A DNA stretch of 64,000 bases from Acanthornis magna (Eukaryota; Chordata; Aves; Passeriformes; Acanthizidae): NCBI GenBank assembly GCA_036785705.1, contig JAWUZG010000970.1, forward strand, positions 5,531,501-5,595,500. Reading direction: 5' to 3'. Numbering within the stretch: the stretch's first letter is position 1; each line of letters begins with the position of its first letter. Positions 1 to 13,404 of the stretch are shown in pieces. A program made the translations under genes and the position numbers. The notes under the pieces are model-generated. The model did not search any database. It worked only from the letters and a program-made list of their open reading frames with translations, and was not told the origin of the DNA.

Positions 1-546
1 CCCAGCTGTTATCTGTGTGCTTAAATGCACTGTCAGAGATCTTCTGAAAGTCAGCTGTATTTTACCAGGCTTAGAGCTGACCTTTTTCTGTGTTTGAACA
101 CTTTGTTTTTATATTACTGATGAAGGAGAATTAAAAACAAAGCTCACAGGAAACATTATGATTGAAACAAAGCTGCAGAAAGGATCTAGGAACTATTTCA
201 GTTTTCTGTTAGTTCTTGCTCTCACGCTGCATTTTTAATTTGCTGCCACAGTCCATCAGCTGGTGTGTACAGACTGCAGACGCACCATTAGTCGTCAGTG
301 GATGAGGATCCTCATGACTCATTCTGACAGCTAACTTGCACTATCACAGTAATATGGGCTTGAAAGCCTGTTTCGTTCTTTGGGTACATTTAAAATAACC
401 TTTCTCTATAGGAAGTGGTGGGCTTTTTTCTTTTCCCTAGTGTTGCTAATCATTAATCTGCTAAACATCCTGGAGTTCATTTAGCATTGCTGTAGTATTG
501 CTTGTGGTGTCTTTGTGTTTGTCTAATCAATCTCTTTCTTTTACAG
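1..546 (+). other. VPS41: VPS41 intron, 3' part, window edge
   Basis: Intron sequence leading into the first visible exon. It ends in a pyrimidine-rich tract and TTACAG acceptor. I see no other gene or clear repeat in it. Confidence 0.85.
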
Positions 547-624
547 TTTTTGGCTCTGGGAACACATTATGGCAAAGTTTATTTACTCGATGTCCAGGGG
601 AACATCACACAGAAGTTTGATGTT
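547..624 (+). CDS. VPS41: VPS41 exon A, first propeller blade
   Basis: 78 bases, phase 0 at both ends, TTACAG acceptor and GTAAGT donor. It encodes 26 residues starting FLALGTHYGKVYLLD and ending TQKFDV, about human residues 57-82. The L-A-L-G-T-H-Y-G-K-V-Y-L-L-D run is a WD-type beta-strand pair and is essentially identical to mammalian VPS41 as I recall it. Confidence 0.97.
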
Positions 625-1585
625 GTAAGTGTGACATTATTCAGAATCCATTTACAGGGATGTAAAAATGCCGTGATGTACCAATAAGTAAGTTAACACT
701 CTTGTTACACCTACAATTACACTAAAGCATTCCATTACATAAAAAGCAGTGTATGGTCCTTGCAAAAAAACAGTTGTGCTGGCTGGTTTTGTGGTGAGCA
801 CATCTCAATGTATATAAAATAAACCTTTTCATGAAGCAGATGAGGAAATACATATCTATGATTGCAAGTGGCTATTAAAAATGGAGCCCAGAAGCTCATT
901 ACTTCCATAAGGCATGAACCTGTTCATTAGGTGACTATCATCAGTTATTAGTTTGTGCTCTATCATCTTATCTAGTTGCCACAAGTAATTGAAAATTGAT
1001 TGATTACCTTGCTGGCTCAATTTATCAATTACAAATATATAATGCTAGTATTTTATGTAAATGTTTTGAAGTTTGAATAATTCAGGGATTGTATTGATTG
1101 AAGGAAAAGAAGCAGACTTTTCCTTGTGGTTCGTGGCATTAGAGGAATAAAATGCTAGACATAAAGCTCTGTTCTAGAGTATTGAATGTTACTTTTAATT
1201 GTGGATGTTAGTTGATTAATTTCAAATTCTCTGTCTTTCTTGAGGAGTGGAAGGAAGAGAATTAGCACTTTTTTTTTCTCAGGTTGTCAAAAATTCCAGT
1301 AGCCAAGCATTGGTTTTTCATGGCAGTGTAAGCACCAGCCATAGAAACCATCACAAGATGTAGATATGTTTGCAAAGAGAATATACGTTCTAAAGGTGAC
1401 ACAGCTGCATGGCAGGGGTGAAAGCTCTCGTTTATATTTTTGAAAAATCTAATTATGAATTGTGCAAGGGAGTCGGGGAGTATAAACTTCTAGGCACAGC
1501 TTTTGAAGGAATTTTTAGATTTAATATTAGTCAGATTGACAGTGACCTTACTGGGAATTAAAAAAAGTGAAGCTAATTATTGTGC

Positions 1586-1599
1586 TTTTTTTTTTTTTT
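1586..1599. repeat. Poly-T run (14)
   Basis: Uninterrupted T homopolymer inside the large intron; possibly an old poly-A insertion tail in antisense, but no source element is recognisable beside it. Confidence 0.9.
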
Positions 1600-4245
1600 C
1601 AATTTTGTATGTTCATCAGCCTTGCATATGAGATTGCTGACTGCATTTCAAAAGAGGAAAAGCTTTTGGTGTCTCCCTTGCAGTTCTGATTGTTTTACAT
1701 GCATGCTACTTGATAGAGTTTCTCTGGGAAGTAGGAGAAACCTCTGTTTGGGGCAGGTCAGATTAAAGTGTACCTGAATTATTCTCTTCTGTTGCTGCAG
1801 TAGAAGACAGAGTCAGAAACTTACTCAAATGAAGTGGATGTTTTGTATTGAGTCTGGCATTAACTATCTTAAACTTGTGTATGTTCCATTCAGTGTAAGG
1901 TGTTTTGAAAACTTTATTTGTAGAACTGCCTTTTTCTGTCCACCACCAATGCCTTGTTCTCTCACACTGGTTCCTAGAGATGAAATCCTCCTTCTGTAAA
2001 GGTTGAGGGGACTGCTTAGGTGCAGAGCAAGGAACAAGGGGACCCGTTGTCTGCTAAAGACTATAAAACAAAATCCCTGCATTTTCTTTATACCCACCCT
2101 CCCAAATCTGCTACTATTTTCTTTGCTTTTCTTTACTTAAAAGTCCTACAGGTGCCTGCTGGGAGAGTAGTTACTTATGATGAAGTTAGTGTTGGATTAT
2201 ATAATTCTTTTCCACTCAAAGGTGTTTACTTTTCCAGATTTACCATGCTTCAGGATGAAGATTATGCGCTGTGTCTCCGTATAAGATGGCAATGATTTCT
2301 TTTAAAATTATTGTTTGAGTACAAACTACTTTTTGAGCTGGAGAATAGGAAAAATAAATGTTTCTTGGATTCTATTCTTAATGTTTATGTCTCTTTTTGT
2401 AATGTACATGTTTCCAGTGCAACAGATTATATAATGGATTGGGGGAAGTGGTGCTTCTTTTTTTCTATTTTTTCTTCTTTTTTCTAGTTTGAAGAAGAAT
2501 GATTTTTCTCTAGCACCACTTGTCTTTAAAAGAAAAGTTTTTCAAGGAACTACTAAGTGTTGTAAAACAGAACTGGCTGCCTATGTAAGAAGGAGGCAGC
2601 TTTATGGTGTACATGGCTGCTTAAACTGATACATTTTCTGAATCAATATTGTCAGCTGCTGAACCCATAGACAGTATATTCTGAACTGGCTGCTGTATGT
2701 CCGAATATTTTCCGTCTAATCTGAACTTCTCAAGATGTTGGATTTCAGACTGGAGGTAGCACTATCAAAATATTCAGTGAGATCTTCCTTCTGTTCTCTC
2801 CTACCAATGCCTGTTTATTGTCTCTTCTAGGGAATTCACATTAAACTATTGTCATGTTCTAAATCCCAAATAAAATCTAACCTTCTCGTGAGAAGAAAGG
2901 GAATTACTTCCTGAAGTCAGATAGGGACAAAGCATTTCTTGTATATGTGCTGGGGTAGACTGTTTTCTCTAGTGGTATATTTTCTGGTTCTTTTTCTCTG
3001 ATCCAAAAAGAACAAATTCCTTCTGAGAACCTTTTTCGTTGGTGGAATGGTATATACGGTTCTACCTTGAAGTTGTTAATCGGGGAAGTATCTGTTGTAA
3101 CTGATTATTGGAAATTAGTCTGGGATATAATTTTTTCTGTGTAAAATAGCAGTATTACCACTGAAATATTTTAATCATTTGCAGTAAAAGCAGTGTACCT
3201 TGGGAGTGTCTTTTATGCATTTCTATTTTTGAAAGGATCTTTTCAGCAGATGTTTTCTGTCTTGTGACATTGCAGAAATTAATGATAAGATTGACAATGT
3301 GATGCCCTTTACCCAAAAGAAATCAGTTATGTAATTCAAGGAACTGTTCTTATTTGAGTCTTTATCTCTGTTTTTCAGGGGATTGTTTTGGTTTGGGATT
3401 TTTTTTAAAGAAAAGTTGGGAAATTAAAAAATTTAATTAGTTTTCTATACATCTGTTAAATGTGTAATTAGCAAAAACAAACCATACATGGGAAACTGTA
3501 AAAGCTACTAGATCTGAAATATTGTAAGTATGCATAATAAACCAGAATAAAGCAAGAGGGTTTTATTTTAACCTTTTTTTTAAGAATTCATTTTAATGGC
3601 AAGATCATATTAAATATATGTAGAGAATGCCATTACTGCTTTCATAGTCCTCTTGATTTCTATTTTTCTTTCCTATTTTCGGATGGCCAAGTTCAAAAAT
3701 ATAAATGGGCCTGGAAGTTGAAGAAATAAGAATTTTGCTTTCATAGTAAATCCTTTATTTTCCGTATTGACTCGCATCTGCATTTGAGCCAAATTGTAAA
3801 AAAAAGAAAGAAGATACTGATATCAGAGGATTTGCAGCAAAAAGAAGGAGAAAATTCACCAGTGTGTTGCATTATCTCCAGAGTAGCCAAGTTTTGAATG
3901 ACAGCACTTCTGTTGAAGACTGAATGCATTTATCATTTTAATTTGAGCTAAAACAGCTGTAAGAAACACTAAAATATAAAGCTTGACATCCCTAGAAGTT
4001 CTGCTATTCTAACACCATTTTTTGTTTATTGTTTAAAAAATCTTTTGGGACTACATTTCATAATGTCCGTATCAGTAAATCAATATGGCTGTCCTGAATT
4101 ATAAATACTGTAGTGTCTGCTCTACTTTGACCCATAAATATTCACAGAGGCTTCTATGAAACTCATGTAAACAACTAAAAACTCTTTTCAGAATAAAATC
4201 TTGCTCTCATCCAGCTCTTCAGCTATCTGATGCTGAATCCTATGC

Positions 4246-4300
4246 CTAGAAAAGACTAAATCCTAACTAGAAAAGACTAGTACATGCCTAGTCTTTTCAG
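4246..4300. repeat. Direct plus inverted repeat, short hairpin
   Basis: CTAGAAAAGACTA occurs at 4246-4258 and again at 4267-4279. The inverted arm CTAGTCTTTTC follows at 4288-4298. GAAAAGACTAG at 4270-4280 and 4288-4298 form a perfect 11-bp stem with a 7-base loop. No known element is recognised; it is too short for a typical miRNA precursor. Confidence 0.8.
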
Positions 4301-7043
4301 GTTTGCAATTCCTCTTGTCAATAGCAGTGGAAATGTGTGCTTTGAAACTGTTGTGAGGTTTGTGTTTTGGGGAGAATTGAGACAAGAATTGGGAGGCTTT
4401 GACCTTTTGTGTTGCTGGGTATCTCAGCAGTCATGCTCGCATTCTTGGCAATGCCTCTCTCCTCTTTGCCGAGCATTTTTGTAGCTCTTGCCAGTGTGGC
4501 TTGTCTTTGACAATGTCAGCCTCCTAAGATTAACTGGTATGCATCCTCAATAACATATGTTTGACAAACTGGTGTTCTCTTGTATTAGGGTTCAGTGCAT
4601 TGAGTGAGATGAAATGTGTCAAATGCACTGAAAATTATTACTGAAAGGCAACAAGAAGACGGAAGAAAAGCCTGCTAATTCCACTGACAAAGGATGATGC
4701 AGGACTGATTCACAGCACATTAATTCCAAATGTCTTTTCATCTTTCTTTCCTCAGACTGTCTACAATTTATTAATATAATTATTGCCTGAACTGACATCC
4801 TGTGGATTAAGGATTTGTAGATATGAAAAAAGCTGTACAAACATGTTTAGTTATGTAACAAATCACAAACCCTTCAAAAGGCAAGAAAACCTGTCCCCAT
4901 TCTGGTTGTCTAATAAACATCAAGCTTAGAGCAAAAATGGTAAGAAGTCTTGGCTGGTGCCAGTGATAGTCTGTTAGAAGGAGAAAGATTGCCTATTTTA
5001 TAAGTAGTGAGGATTTAAATGTTTAATGCATGTGTTTCAGAGGTGATGCATGAGTCTAGAAGACAATGTAAATAGTGTTTTGAAGCTTCTGTTAGTACAA
5101 AAAGATTGAAGTTCTTTTAGCATGCAACATTTGTGAGCTGTTCAAGACTGCTAACATTTCATAAAGAAACCTTCTCTCAGCCAAAAACAAATCTTTACCT
5201 GAATTTTTTTTCCTGATCGTCTCACATTGTGTACACTATTTAATTATAGGTTCTTTAATTGGAGTGGTGGTAATCCAAAATCACTAGGTCATCTCTGCTA
5301 CCTTGAAAACTTGAAAGGGAGTTCTTTCTGTGGTGATGTTACAACCTTTGGGTGTATTGAAATTACAACACTCGCCAGCCTCTGGAGTAAAACCTGGCAT
5401 GAAGGTCTGTGGCCTGTTGGTTTTGCTGATAACTCAGCAGGTTGCAAAGAAAATAACAGAGATTTCAGTTGACTTGATATCTCTTGGCAAGAGTTTAATT
5501 GTTAACAAGAAAAAAAATATTTGTGACAAAGAAACACCTGTTGTTAAGCACGAAGTGCTGTTGCTAGTAATGATACAAAACCTACTAACTGCTGTGGGAG
5601 ATAATGCAACATCCTTCAAGGGGGAAGGTAACTTTTAGCTTTTCATTGTATAATGAAGAAGTTGCTTTGCATGAGAGTTTGAGACTAAGATGATATAAAT
5701 GTCACTTTGACAGGCTACTTAAAATTCCCTGTTTATTACTTTCAACTACATCGTTTTAGTTGTCACTGTCAGACTATGAAAGAAAACTTAGTCAGAAAGG
5801 GACATGAAGCAACAGAATTTAAAGGTCTGGGTAGCTCTGTGTTGGTATTTGCGTGGTGTCACTGTGCCTGTTAAATCCGAAGCTGAAATCCTCTGTTTTT
5901 TACAAAACAAAGCAGGCTACTTTAAAATATAGTTCCAAAAAACAAAATAAAAATTAAGGTTTTGATAGAAGCAAGTGTCTATGCAAGGGACAGGTTTACT
6001 TCTCCACCCTGGGATCTCCCACCAAAATGGGTGTTGCATGTCTTAAATGCTTTATGCTAACTCCTAGCTCTTTCAAATGGAAAAAATGGATAAAAGTGTC
6101 ATCTCTTGGGATTTTTGTCTTAAGACTTGAGTGTCTCCACACAAGTTAATAGCACTTCTTCTGTCTGTCTTTTCATTTTAAGTGCAGATGATTGGGAAAT
6201 CCAAAGGTTTTTACAGTAGTTGTGGGAATAACTCATACAGCCTTTTGGATATTATAAAGGCTTGGAAAGTATGTTTTATATGTTTGTTCTGGTACTGTGC
6301 TTATTAGGTTGCTTGTGACCTGGAGCATTTCCAATGGGAACTGTGAAGCTATTGAAGATTAGGAACCTTCTTTGGCAGGAATCATGGTATACCTGTTGTA
6401 GCTTGCCTAGACTGGCAGAAATTGTGGTGCCATGACCATTGTTCCATAGATCTAGAAAAGTTTCTTGTCTGACAAAACTGAAACAAGAAAAACCAACCTC
6501 TCATACATTTTTTGCACATCGTCTTTGTACCATTGTATCTGATTTTCCTTTGAAAGGAGTATCGCTTAAATTTTTGGTTAACCAAAGAGATCAGAGGGAT
6601 ATGGAAGGCATTTGTTGCTATTAGAAATGTTGTTTGGAGTACAGATTAAATGTGGGAGCTATAAACAATTTTAGAATCATATATGGTTAATTTTTATAAG
6701 CTCAAAACTGAGGCAAGTGTGACTGTTTCATTTAATTATTCTTTCAAGCTTGTTTCAATAACTCTGTAGCTTTGTGCAGAATAATGTAAAATGTTTAGCT
6801 GGAGATATGAGTTCAGCTACAGAAGGTCTTGTATGGTCTAATAATTTATTTTTTTAAAGTATAAAGCCTATGAACTTTATCAGGTGTTTCTGGGATAGCA
6901 GTTGTTTCTGCCTTCTCTTTTGAGCTCTTGACAAGCAACTATTTTGCCCATGTACCTTTTTTTGAGAAGGATTACAGCCCCATCTTTAGACTAAATGGTC
7001 CTTCCACAACTTCATTACCCTGCAAATGCATATTGTTTTCCTC

Positions 7044-7060
7044 TTTTTTTTTTTTTTTTT
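7044..7060. repeat. Poly-T run (17)
   Basis: Homopolymer of T in the large VPS41 intron, likely length-variable between individuals. Confidence 0.9.
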
Positions 7061-10000
7061 AACATAGAAGCATAGGAAGCAGTCTCCTTTTTTGTTCTCT
7101 GGTATCAATCACTTTTCTTCAGAGTGGGTATCGTGTTGTTTGGCAGTTGCATTTCATTACCAACTCTAAGTGTATTACATATAAGGTACCTTAGCAGCCC
7201 TCTTTAATGTCACTGATTTGTTATGTCACCTTTTAATGAGGTAAAGGACTGTGACTTGGATACTGTTCTGTCACAAGCATCTAGACATAGTTCACTTTCT
7301 CTTGATGTGGTAGGTTGCAATCATATTCTGCATGTTTTTTCAAAAAAAATTGAATATTCTAGGGGAAAGATATTTCAAAAGGGAAAAATGCTAAACATGA
7401 AGGACATTAAGGACATTACTACTATTTAATGCAGAGTTGTTGATCAATGAAAGGGCAAGGTTTGTATTTTTTTTTTCTTTTTTTCCCCAGACCTTGTTGA
7501 GTTTTATTTTTGTGGAATATCAAATAGAGGACCTTACTGTAATCCAGCTAAGTGAATGTACATGTATCACTTTCAAACAGTTTAGAAAAAAATTATTTGT
7601 GATATTATTGAGATACATCAAAACCATCAAAGCAATTTTTTTTTTCTTCTAACTCAGCATCCAGGTTTAGTAACATTTGCTGTTTGAGTGTGTATCACAT
7701 CTTGTGACTATTTAGAAAGTGGGCCACTGTGCCAAGTTGCTTTCGAGTTTTATTGGCGCCACTGAAGCAGCTAGTTTTAGGTAGCACTGATTAAGTGTTT
7801 TCGTAGAAGACCAATAACTCAGATGTGTGTTTTCTAAACCCTAACAAGACTTAAAAGCATAGGGAGGATTTGGAGAGGTTTGATTTGTAAGAAGCTAGTG
7901 TATTGCTGATTCCTTGGGCTGTTTTCCTTTCAAATGGGGTATTATACCTGGATGACATTTTTGTCCATAGGGAACGCAGGCACTTATGTGCATATATAGA
8001 ATAATAGTAGTTTGCCTGTCAGAATTATTAAGAGTTCTGGCATTAATAAAATATTATTTACATTAGAAGATGTTTTCCTAGTTAGAAGACCGAGTTCTGG
8101 AGGACAGGGTTTTTTATACAAGTTGACATTAATGATAGAGTTACAGCCCTTTGTTTCCATTGACGATAAAAATACAGCACTATTAAAAATACATAATGAC
8201 ATAACAGGGGCATAATATGATGCACAAAACATGAAGGTGAAATCAAGTATTTTTTCCCATGGGGGAAAATATTATTGATAATGAATTTAATAATTCTAAT
8301 AAAGATTCCTTTCCAAAGGATGAGACTTACTTGTTTTAAAAGACGTGTCAGTGTGTATAGCACTTTGTTTATTGCACTTGTGACAGAATACTAAACATGT
8401 ACAGTCCAGATTTGACTAGTCTCTGGTGTTAATACCCTCAGAGTGGCTGCTGAGAAAAGTAGTTACTGTCAAGCTTGCCATCTCCGCCGTGGTGCTGCTG
8501 GAGAACTTTATTTCCGTCAGTGTACTCTGACACAGAGAAATAAAAGTATAAGCAATGTGAGAAATTGGTATTTTGGTGTTGGAAGGTTCACCACTGTAAT
8601 CCTAAACTGGGTGCTAATTGAAGTCTAGTTGTTGGAGGTCTCGGCTGTTTTATGGATAGGAGCTTTGAAATTTGAGCAATGTAAAGATGGAGTGAATGAA
8701 ACTGTTTTCTTTTTTGATCTACTTTAAATAAAGTTTATGATATGCAATCAAGTGTACACTTCACTGGTATTGAAATAGAGCCTCTTTGTATTTAAATGCA
8801 TTGAGGAACTTGCACAGGATCAATTCATCTTCACATTTAGCTTTCCCTATCTTACTTCACAAAGAGGATATGGCATACAATATGCTGCTTACAGTAAGTT
8901 ACAGTGCACTTCATGATACATAGTTTCTACTTGAGTGAGTCCTCTCTATCTCTGTCCATCTTTTTCGTTTGCATATGTTTTTAGGATCCTGTCAAGAATC
9001 AGACACCCAGCATTGTCTGTTGCTGAGTATCTCTGGTGGACTTGTGAGACTTTCCCAGATGCTTATAATTGCAAACAGTGAAAGTTCCAGAGTTGGTGTC
9101 TAAAGAGAATATGATGCTTTCAGCAATCAGAAAATGTGTTTATTATTGCATATAGCTCTGACTTAGGCCAGTCTATATCAGTATTGATAAATGAAAGTCT
9201 ACATGGAAAATGAAGCTGTAGCTGTTGGCTGAACTTGAACATTGATCACCCAGTGAAATATTTAATTATGCCAGGAATATGACTACTTATGTTGTTTTCA
9301 GCCAGGAAAGGGAATTCATTGCCTTGTAATATTTCTGCATCTGTCTGATTCCATCAGTGGAGATCTTTTCACTGATTTCGGTAGCCATTGGATTTGGATC
9401 ATTGTCTGTAGTGGCACAATTGACAAGCTAAAATAACTGGAAAAAATACTTACGGCAGTTTTTCATTGCAGGAGCTTATAGAAAAAAGTGAACTATGAAA
9501 AAAAAAAAATGGCCATGTGTGCAATATGCGGAGAAACAGGGTTGCTAGGCTCCATGTGGTGATGTCCTCTATCTCGTGTTAGGTCAGAGAGTTTGTTGAG
9601 CATCATGACTGTTCAGAAAACCTTTCTGGAAATGATATTGGCACACCAACACACGAGCCCTGAGAAGAACAGTCAACAGACCTTTTGCTTCTTTAAAAGT
9701 TGCTTGGTTGAAGCACCAATAAAATAATCTCTAAAAAGAAAACCTGTCCTGACAGGAACTTGTACTGTATGACCTGCTTGGCCTTTTTCATTAGTCACAT
9801 CTCTGAAATGTGGCTTAAAGGAGTAAAAATGGAGTAAAATGTCATACATTACCACTTCAAGGATGGAATTCTACAAAATTCTACTAAGTACATTAATGAC
9901 TTCCACATTGCCCAGATTAGTCTTTCTCCCTAGGGGGTGTTGAGTCTTCCAAGGAAGATGTATCTATCACCAGGAGACCTTCCTCAGCCCTCTCCCTCTA

Positions 10001-10440
10001 CTTCATCCCTCCCCCATTAATGTGTGATGGGGAATATTGATTCATATTCTCAGATGGCTTTAATACATAGATAGCAGCAAAGAAGTAGAGGAAGGCTAAG
10101 GACATAACATTGTTGAAGCCTTACAGTTACACAGAGGATGGCAAAAGCGACCTGGGGAGGGAAGGAAATGGGAATAGTTGTTTACTTTGGCGCAGAGTTC
10201 CCAGGAGGATATCTCCTTACACACCTGTGTTTTAACAGAAAAGAGATTCTACTTTGGATCCATCAGGAATTAGCTAACAGTTCAGTTCTGCTAGGAAGCA
10301 GTCTTGGCTTTCAATATAGATTTGTTTTTGGTAATAGTTTCATCATTCCTAGACAAGCATTCTGAGTCTTTCGTAACTGCTAGAGATTTAGGGAGATCCC
10401 TTGTTAATATTTTTTTTCCTTGGATGTTTTTTTTTTTTAG

Positions 10441-10500
10441 TCCCAGCAGTTGACAAACAAGATTAAGGGATTCACTGATGTGGAAAATACTGAAATCACT
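10441..10500 (+). other. Exon-like segment 1 (not VPS41)
   Basis: A long T tract ending in TAG precedes exactly 60 bases that are open only in phase 0 and are followed by a good GTAAGC donor. The translation starts SQQLTNKIKGFTD and ends VENTEIT; I do not recognise it. Inclusion in VPS41 mRNA would keep frame but insert 20 residues between FDV and SPVK in the propeller, where vertebrate VPS41 as I recall it has none. It could be a cassette or poison-free cryptic exon, a piece of a nested gene, or chance. Confidence 0.35.
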
Positions 10501-12495
10501 GTAAGCTTTTTGGTCTTTCTCACTGTCTTAGACTATGTATGAGAGATTTCTTGTCCTCATATTCCCTTAGTTTTAGACAAGCTTTTGTGATCTTTGTTTT
10601 TTGTAGGCAAGGTCTGCCTTCTTGCAGACAAAAAAAAAGTTAATGTTCTTGTTCTGTGTCCCAGACCTTGTCACTCTCCCCCTTCCTTTTCTTCTAACCA
10701 ACATAATCTCCCATTTTTCATTTGGAGAATGACAAATTCAAGAGTGTTATGGGAAATGCAATGGAGCAGGAATTCTCCCTTACCAGAATTTTGCTTCTAA
10801 TATTGTTGAACGAAACCTCTTTGGTGTGGATATTAGTAAATTTTCTGCAAATGAAACTTTTAAGTGTTGTGAATTCAGAGTATACTACTTCATCACAGGC
10901 AGTGGTGAATAGCTTTTTCTATAACTTCTACAACTGCCTTTTCAATTTAAACTTTGTGTTCTTATGGTTTTTTCCTCAGTAAACACATAGGTATGTGTAT
11001 ACCTCTACCTTTTTATAGGTAAATCATGATACAGCATCAAAATTTGGTTTCTGAGTTGCTTTTCCCTCTATTGTATCAATAAAACTCTATAAATATGGAA
11101 AATACATGTCAATCAGTGCAACACTGCAGAATTTGGGGCAAGAAAAGTGCATAGGTTCAGTTTCTTTTTAAAGATCCTTTCTCAGTTAAGAGATCTCTGG
11201 GGACCAGTGTTTTGAAGTCAAAACAGATGGGGCAAACAACATTTAATACACTTGTGCTTAGCTGTTACTGAGGATTTGGGGTGCTTTTCAAAGCAAGTTT
11301 CTCATCCTGCTTAGAGCAAGGCTTGTATTTTGCGAGGATCTTAGCTTAGTTATGACAATAACTGAGGCGGTTTCTGATTACGAATCAGTATTTTACACTT
11401 GGATACCTCCACCATGGTGGAAATAATACAAACAGAAAAATGGTAGTCCTAACTCCAGTAGGCTAACATATAAAACCATTGATCATATTGCTGTACGTTG
11501 GAGCTTTACATGCTTGTTTATGTGAGTGGCATGCAGATGAAACATGAATAAATGAAAAATAGGCACTTGTACGAGACAATTTTTTATTGCAATTCAACTG
11601 TGTACATACAATTTATTTTAGTATGGAGAACAGCTACATAATCATTATGCAGATTCAGATTGATAATCATGTAGCAGACCCCTAGGTGTTTGTCTTCTTT
11701 GGGTATCTATGTGTGTGTGTACGTACAGATAAATTACAATGTTTAAATTAATTTAGGAAATGTTTCTGAAAATTCTTTTAAAAGAGTGGATGAAAGCACT
11801 GATTAAGAGGGTTGCGTAAGTGATGGGAACCTCTTGAAGTAAAATGAGCTTTGCTGTAAGTATGATTGAACACTGCTTTGCTTTTCACACTCCTAATGTG
11901 CGTGTTTCTTGCCTGCTAACCATGGCTAAAAGGCATGAAGTCACAGACAACTATTAAAACGTTTAGATTCCTAGCTTGTAAATATTGCATTTCTGACAGA
12001 ATTGGAGTGAAATCCAGTGTTATGTTTCGTGTTCATCCACTTCATATCCATTGGGATGAAGCATTTGTGAAAGAATCAATTATCCATTTGTTAGTCGGGG
12101 GAGCTTTACAAATTATACATTAGCAGATTGATTTCTCAGGTTCAGCATTGGGCGACTGATTGTATAAGGTGGGTTGGTGATGAGTGTCAGGGGAGAAGGA
12201 GTTGCCACAAAGAACAGAATTAGAAGAAGCTTTCTGAGTGGCTGTGAATTTACTCCTAATTGAAGAGCTGACATAATCCATACTAAGAGCATTTTTTTCA
12301 AGCATTTTACATTAGGTAAGTGATTATCACATGAGGTGCATTTGCTGCTAGATATTTGATTTTCCTTTCCCTTAGATTTAGGATTGTGCAAAAGCCCGCA
12401 TTTAGATCTTTATGTGCAAGGTGTCTGCTAGCTTTTTCTCCTGCTCCCTAAACTTCTCTTTCATCCATTCAGGTAACATTTTTTTTGTTCTATAG

Positions 12496-12606
12496 TGTCA
12501 GCTTGACATTATTGATTTTGAACAGTCAAACTTACTTATATTATCCAGAATTCCAAACATGTCTCCATCAGAAAGAAAACTGCAGCTAATGGAAATTCAG
12601 TGGAAG
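12496..12606 (+). other. Exon-like segment 2 (not VPS41)
   Basis: Preceded by a strong T-rich tract and CTATAG, followed by AAG|GTACTT. The 111 bases are open only in phase 0 (37 codons), reading CQLDIIDFEQSNLLILS near the start and ending KLQLMEIQWK. It has the same phase as the segment at 10441-10500, so the two could splice together in frame. The composition looks helix-forming and coding-like, but I recognise no family and cannot test conservation. Confidence 0.35.
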
Positions 12607-12753
12607 GTACTTCTTTGCCAGTACTTCAACAGTGTATGAAATTCTGAAGCTGTTCCCAGGTTAATCATTTTAGTGTATTTCCATTCCTAACTAACAGGAT
12701 TCTCCTTATTGCCAGATTTTAATTATGTTGCTTGAGAAATACAATGTGTGTTG

Positions 12754-12773
12754 TATATATATATATATATATA
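12754..12773. repeat. (TA)n microsatellite
   Basis: About ten TA dinucleotides, uninterrupted, in the large intron. Confidence 0.9.
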
Positions 12774-13394
12774 ATTTATACAGTACTGGAAGTATCATTC
12801 TAATCACAAAGTAGTCGTGTTTTTACTTGACTGGCCTAATGCTAGGGGTCCAGATTGGGTAAAAAAAATATTACCCAATGTAGTGCTAATAAAATAATAA
12901 ATAGTTTTTCAACATTTTATATACAGCTGCATCTGGTTTTATGACATGAGGTTTAAGATTAGATCATCTCTTAATTGAGTAATATTTACATGGATTATAT
13001 GTTCTAAATTTTAGATTATTGTACATTTTATGGGTTTTTTCAACACCCATTGAAAATACCTTTAAAACAGTCAACTGACCAAACACCAGTTCATATCATG
13101 GTTCCAACTGTATCAGATAATCAGTCCTTCAAATTGTGATGAGTTATTGGCAACCTGTGTCCTCTCTAACTTTGAGTGATTCTTCACCTTTTGTAGACCA
13201 GTAAAGGTAGATCTTGCAGGAGGGGCATTTATTCCTTTACTGTATCCAAAGCCTATTTTCTTATCTCGGGCAGATAAACTCTTCAGTGGGTTAGCTGGAA
13301 AAAGCTTTTAAAAAACCACGAGGGAAAAGCAGTTGTAACTCCATGCCTGAGTTTATAACATTTAATAAAAAAACCAAAAAATAAAAGTGGTGGT

Positions 13395-13404
13395 GGGGGG
13401 GGGG
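13395..13404. repeat. Poly-G run (10)
   Basis: Ten consecutive G preceded by GTGGTG; a possible slippage or sequencing-error site. Confidence 0.85.

Noticed and set aside
2831..2887. Phase-0 57-base exon-like stretch (CTTCTAG, then GIHIKLLSCSKSQ, then GTGAGA)
   Set aside because: Too short to judge, no partner exon of compatible type nearby; one of several such chance patterns in the intron.
5318..5628. 102-codon open frame after an AG and ending near AAG|GTAACT, with helix-like composition
   Set aside because: The acceptor has no pyrimidine tract, no family is recognised, and frames of this size are expected several times by chance in 64 kb of six-frame sequence.
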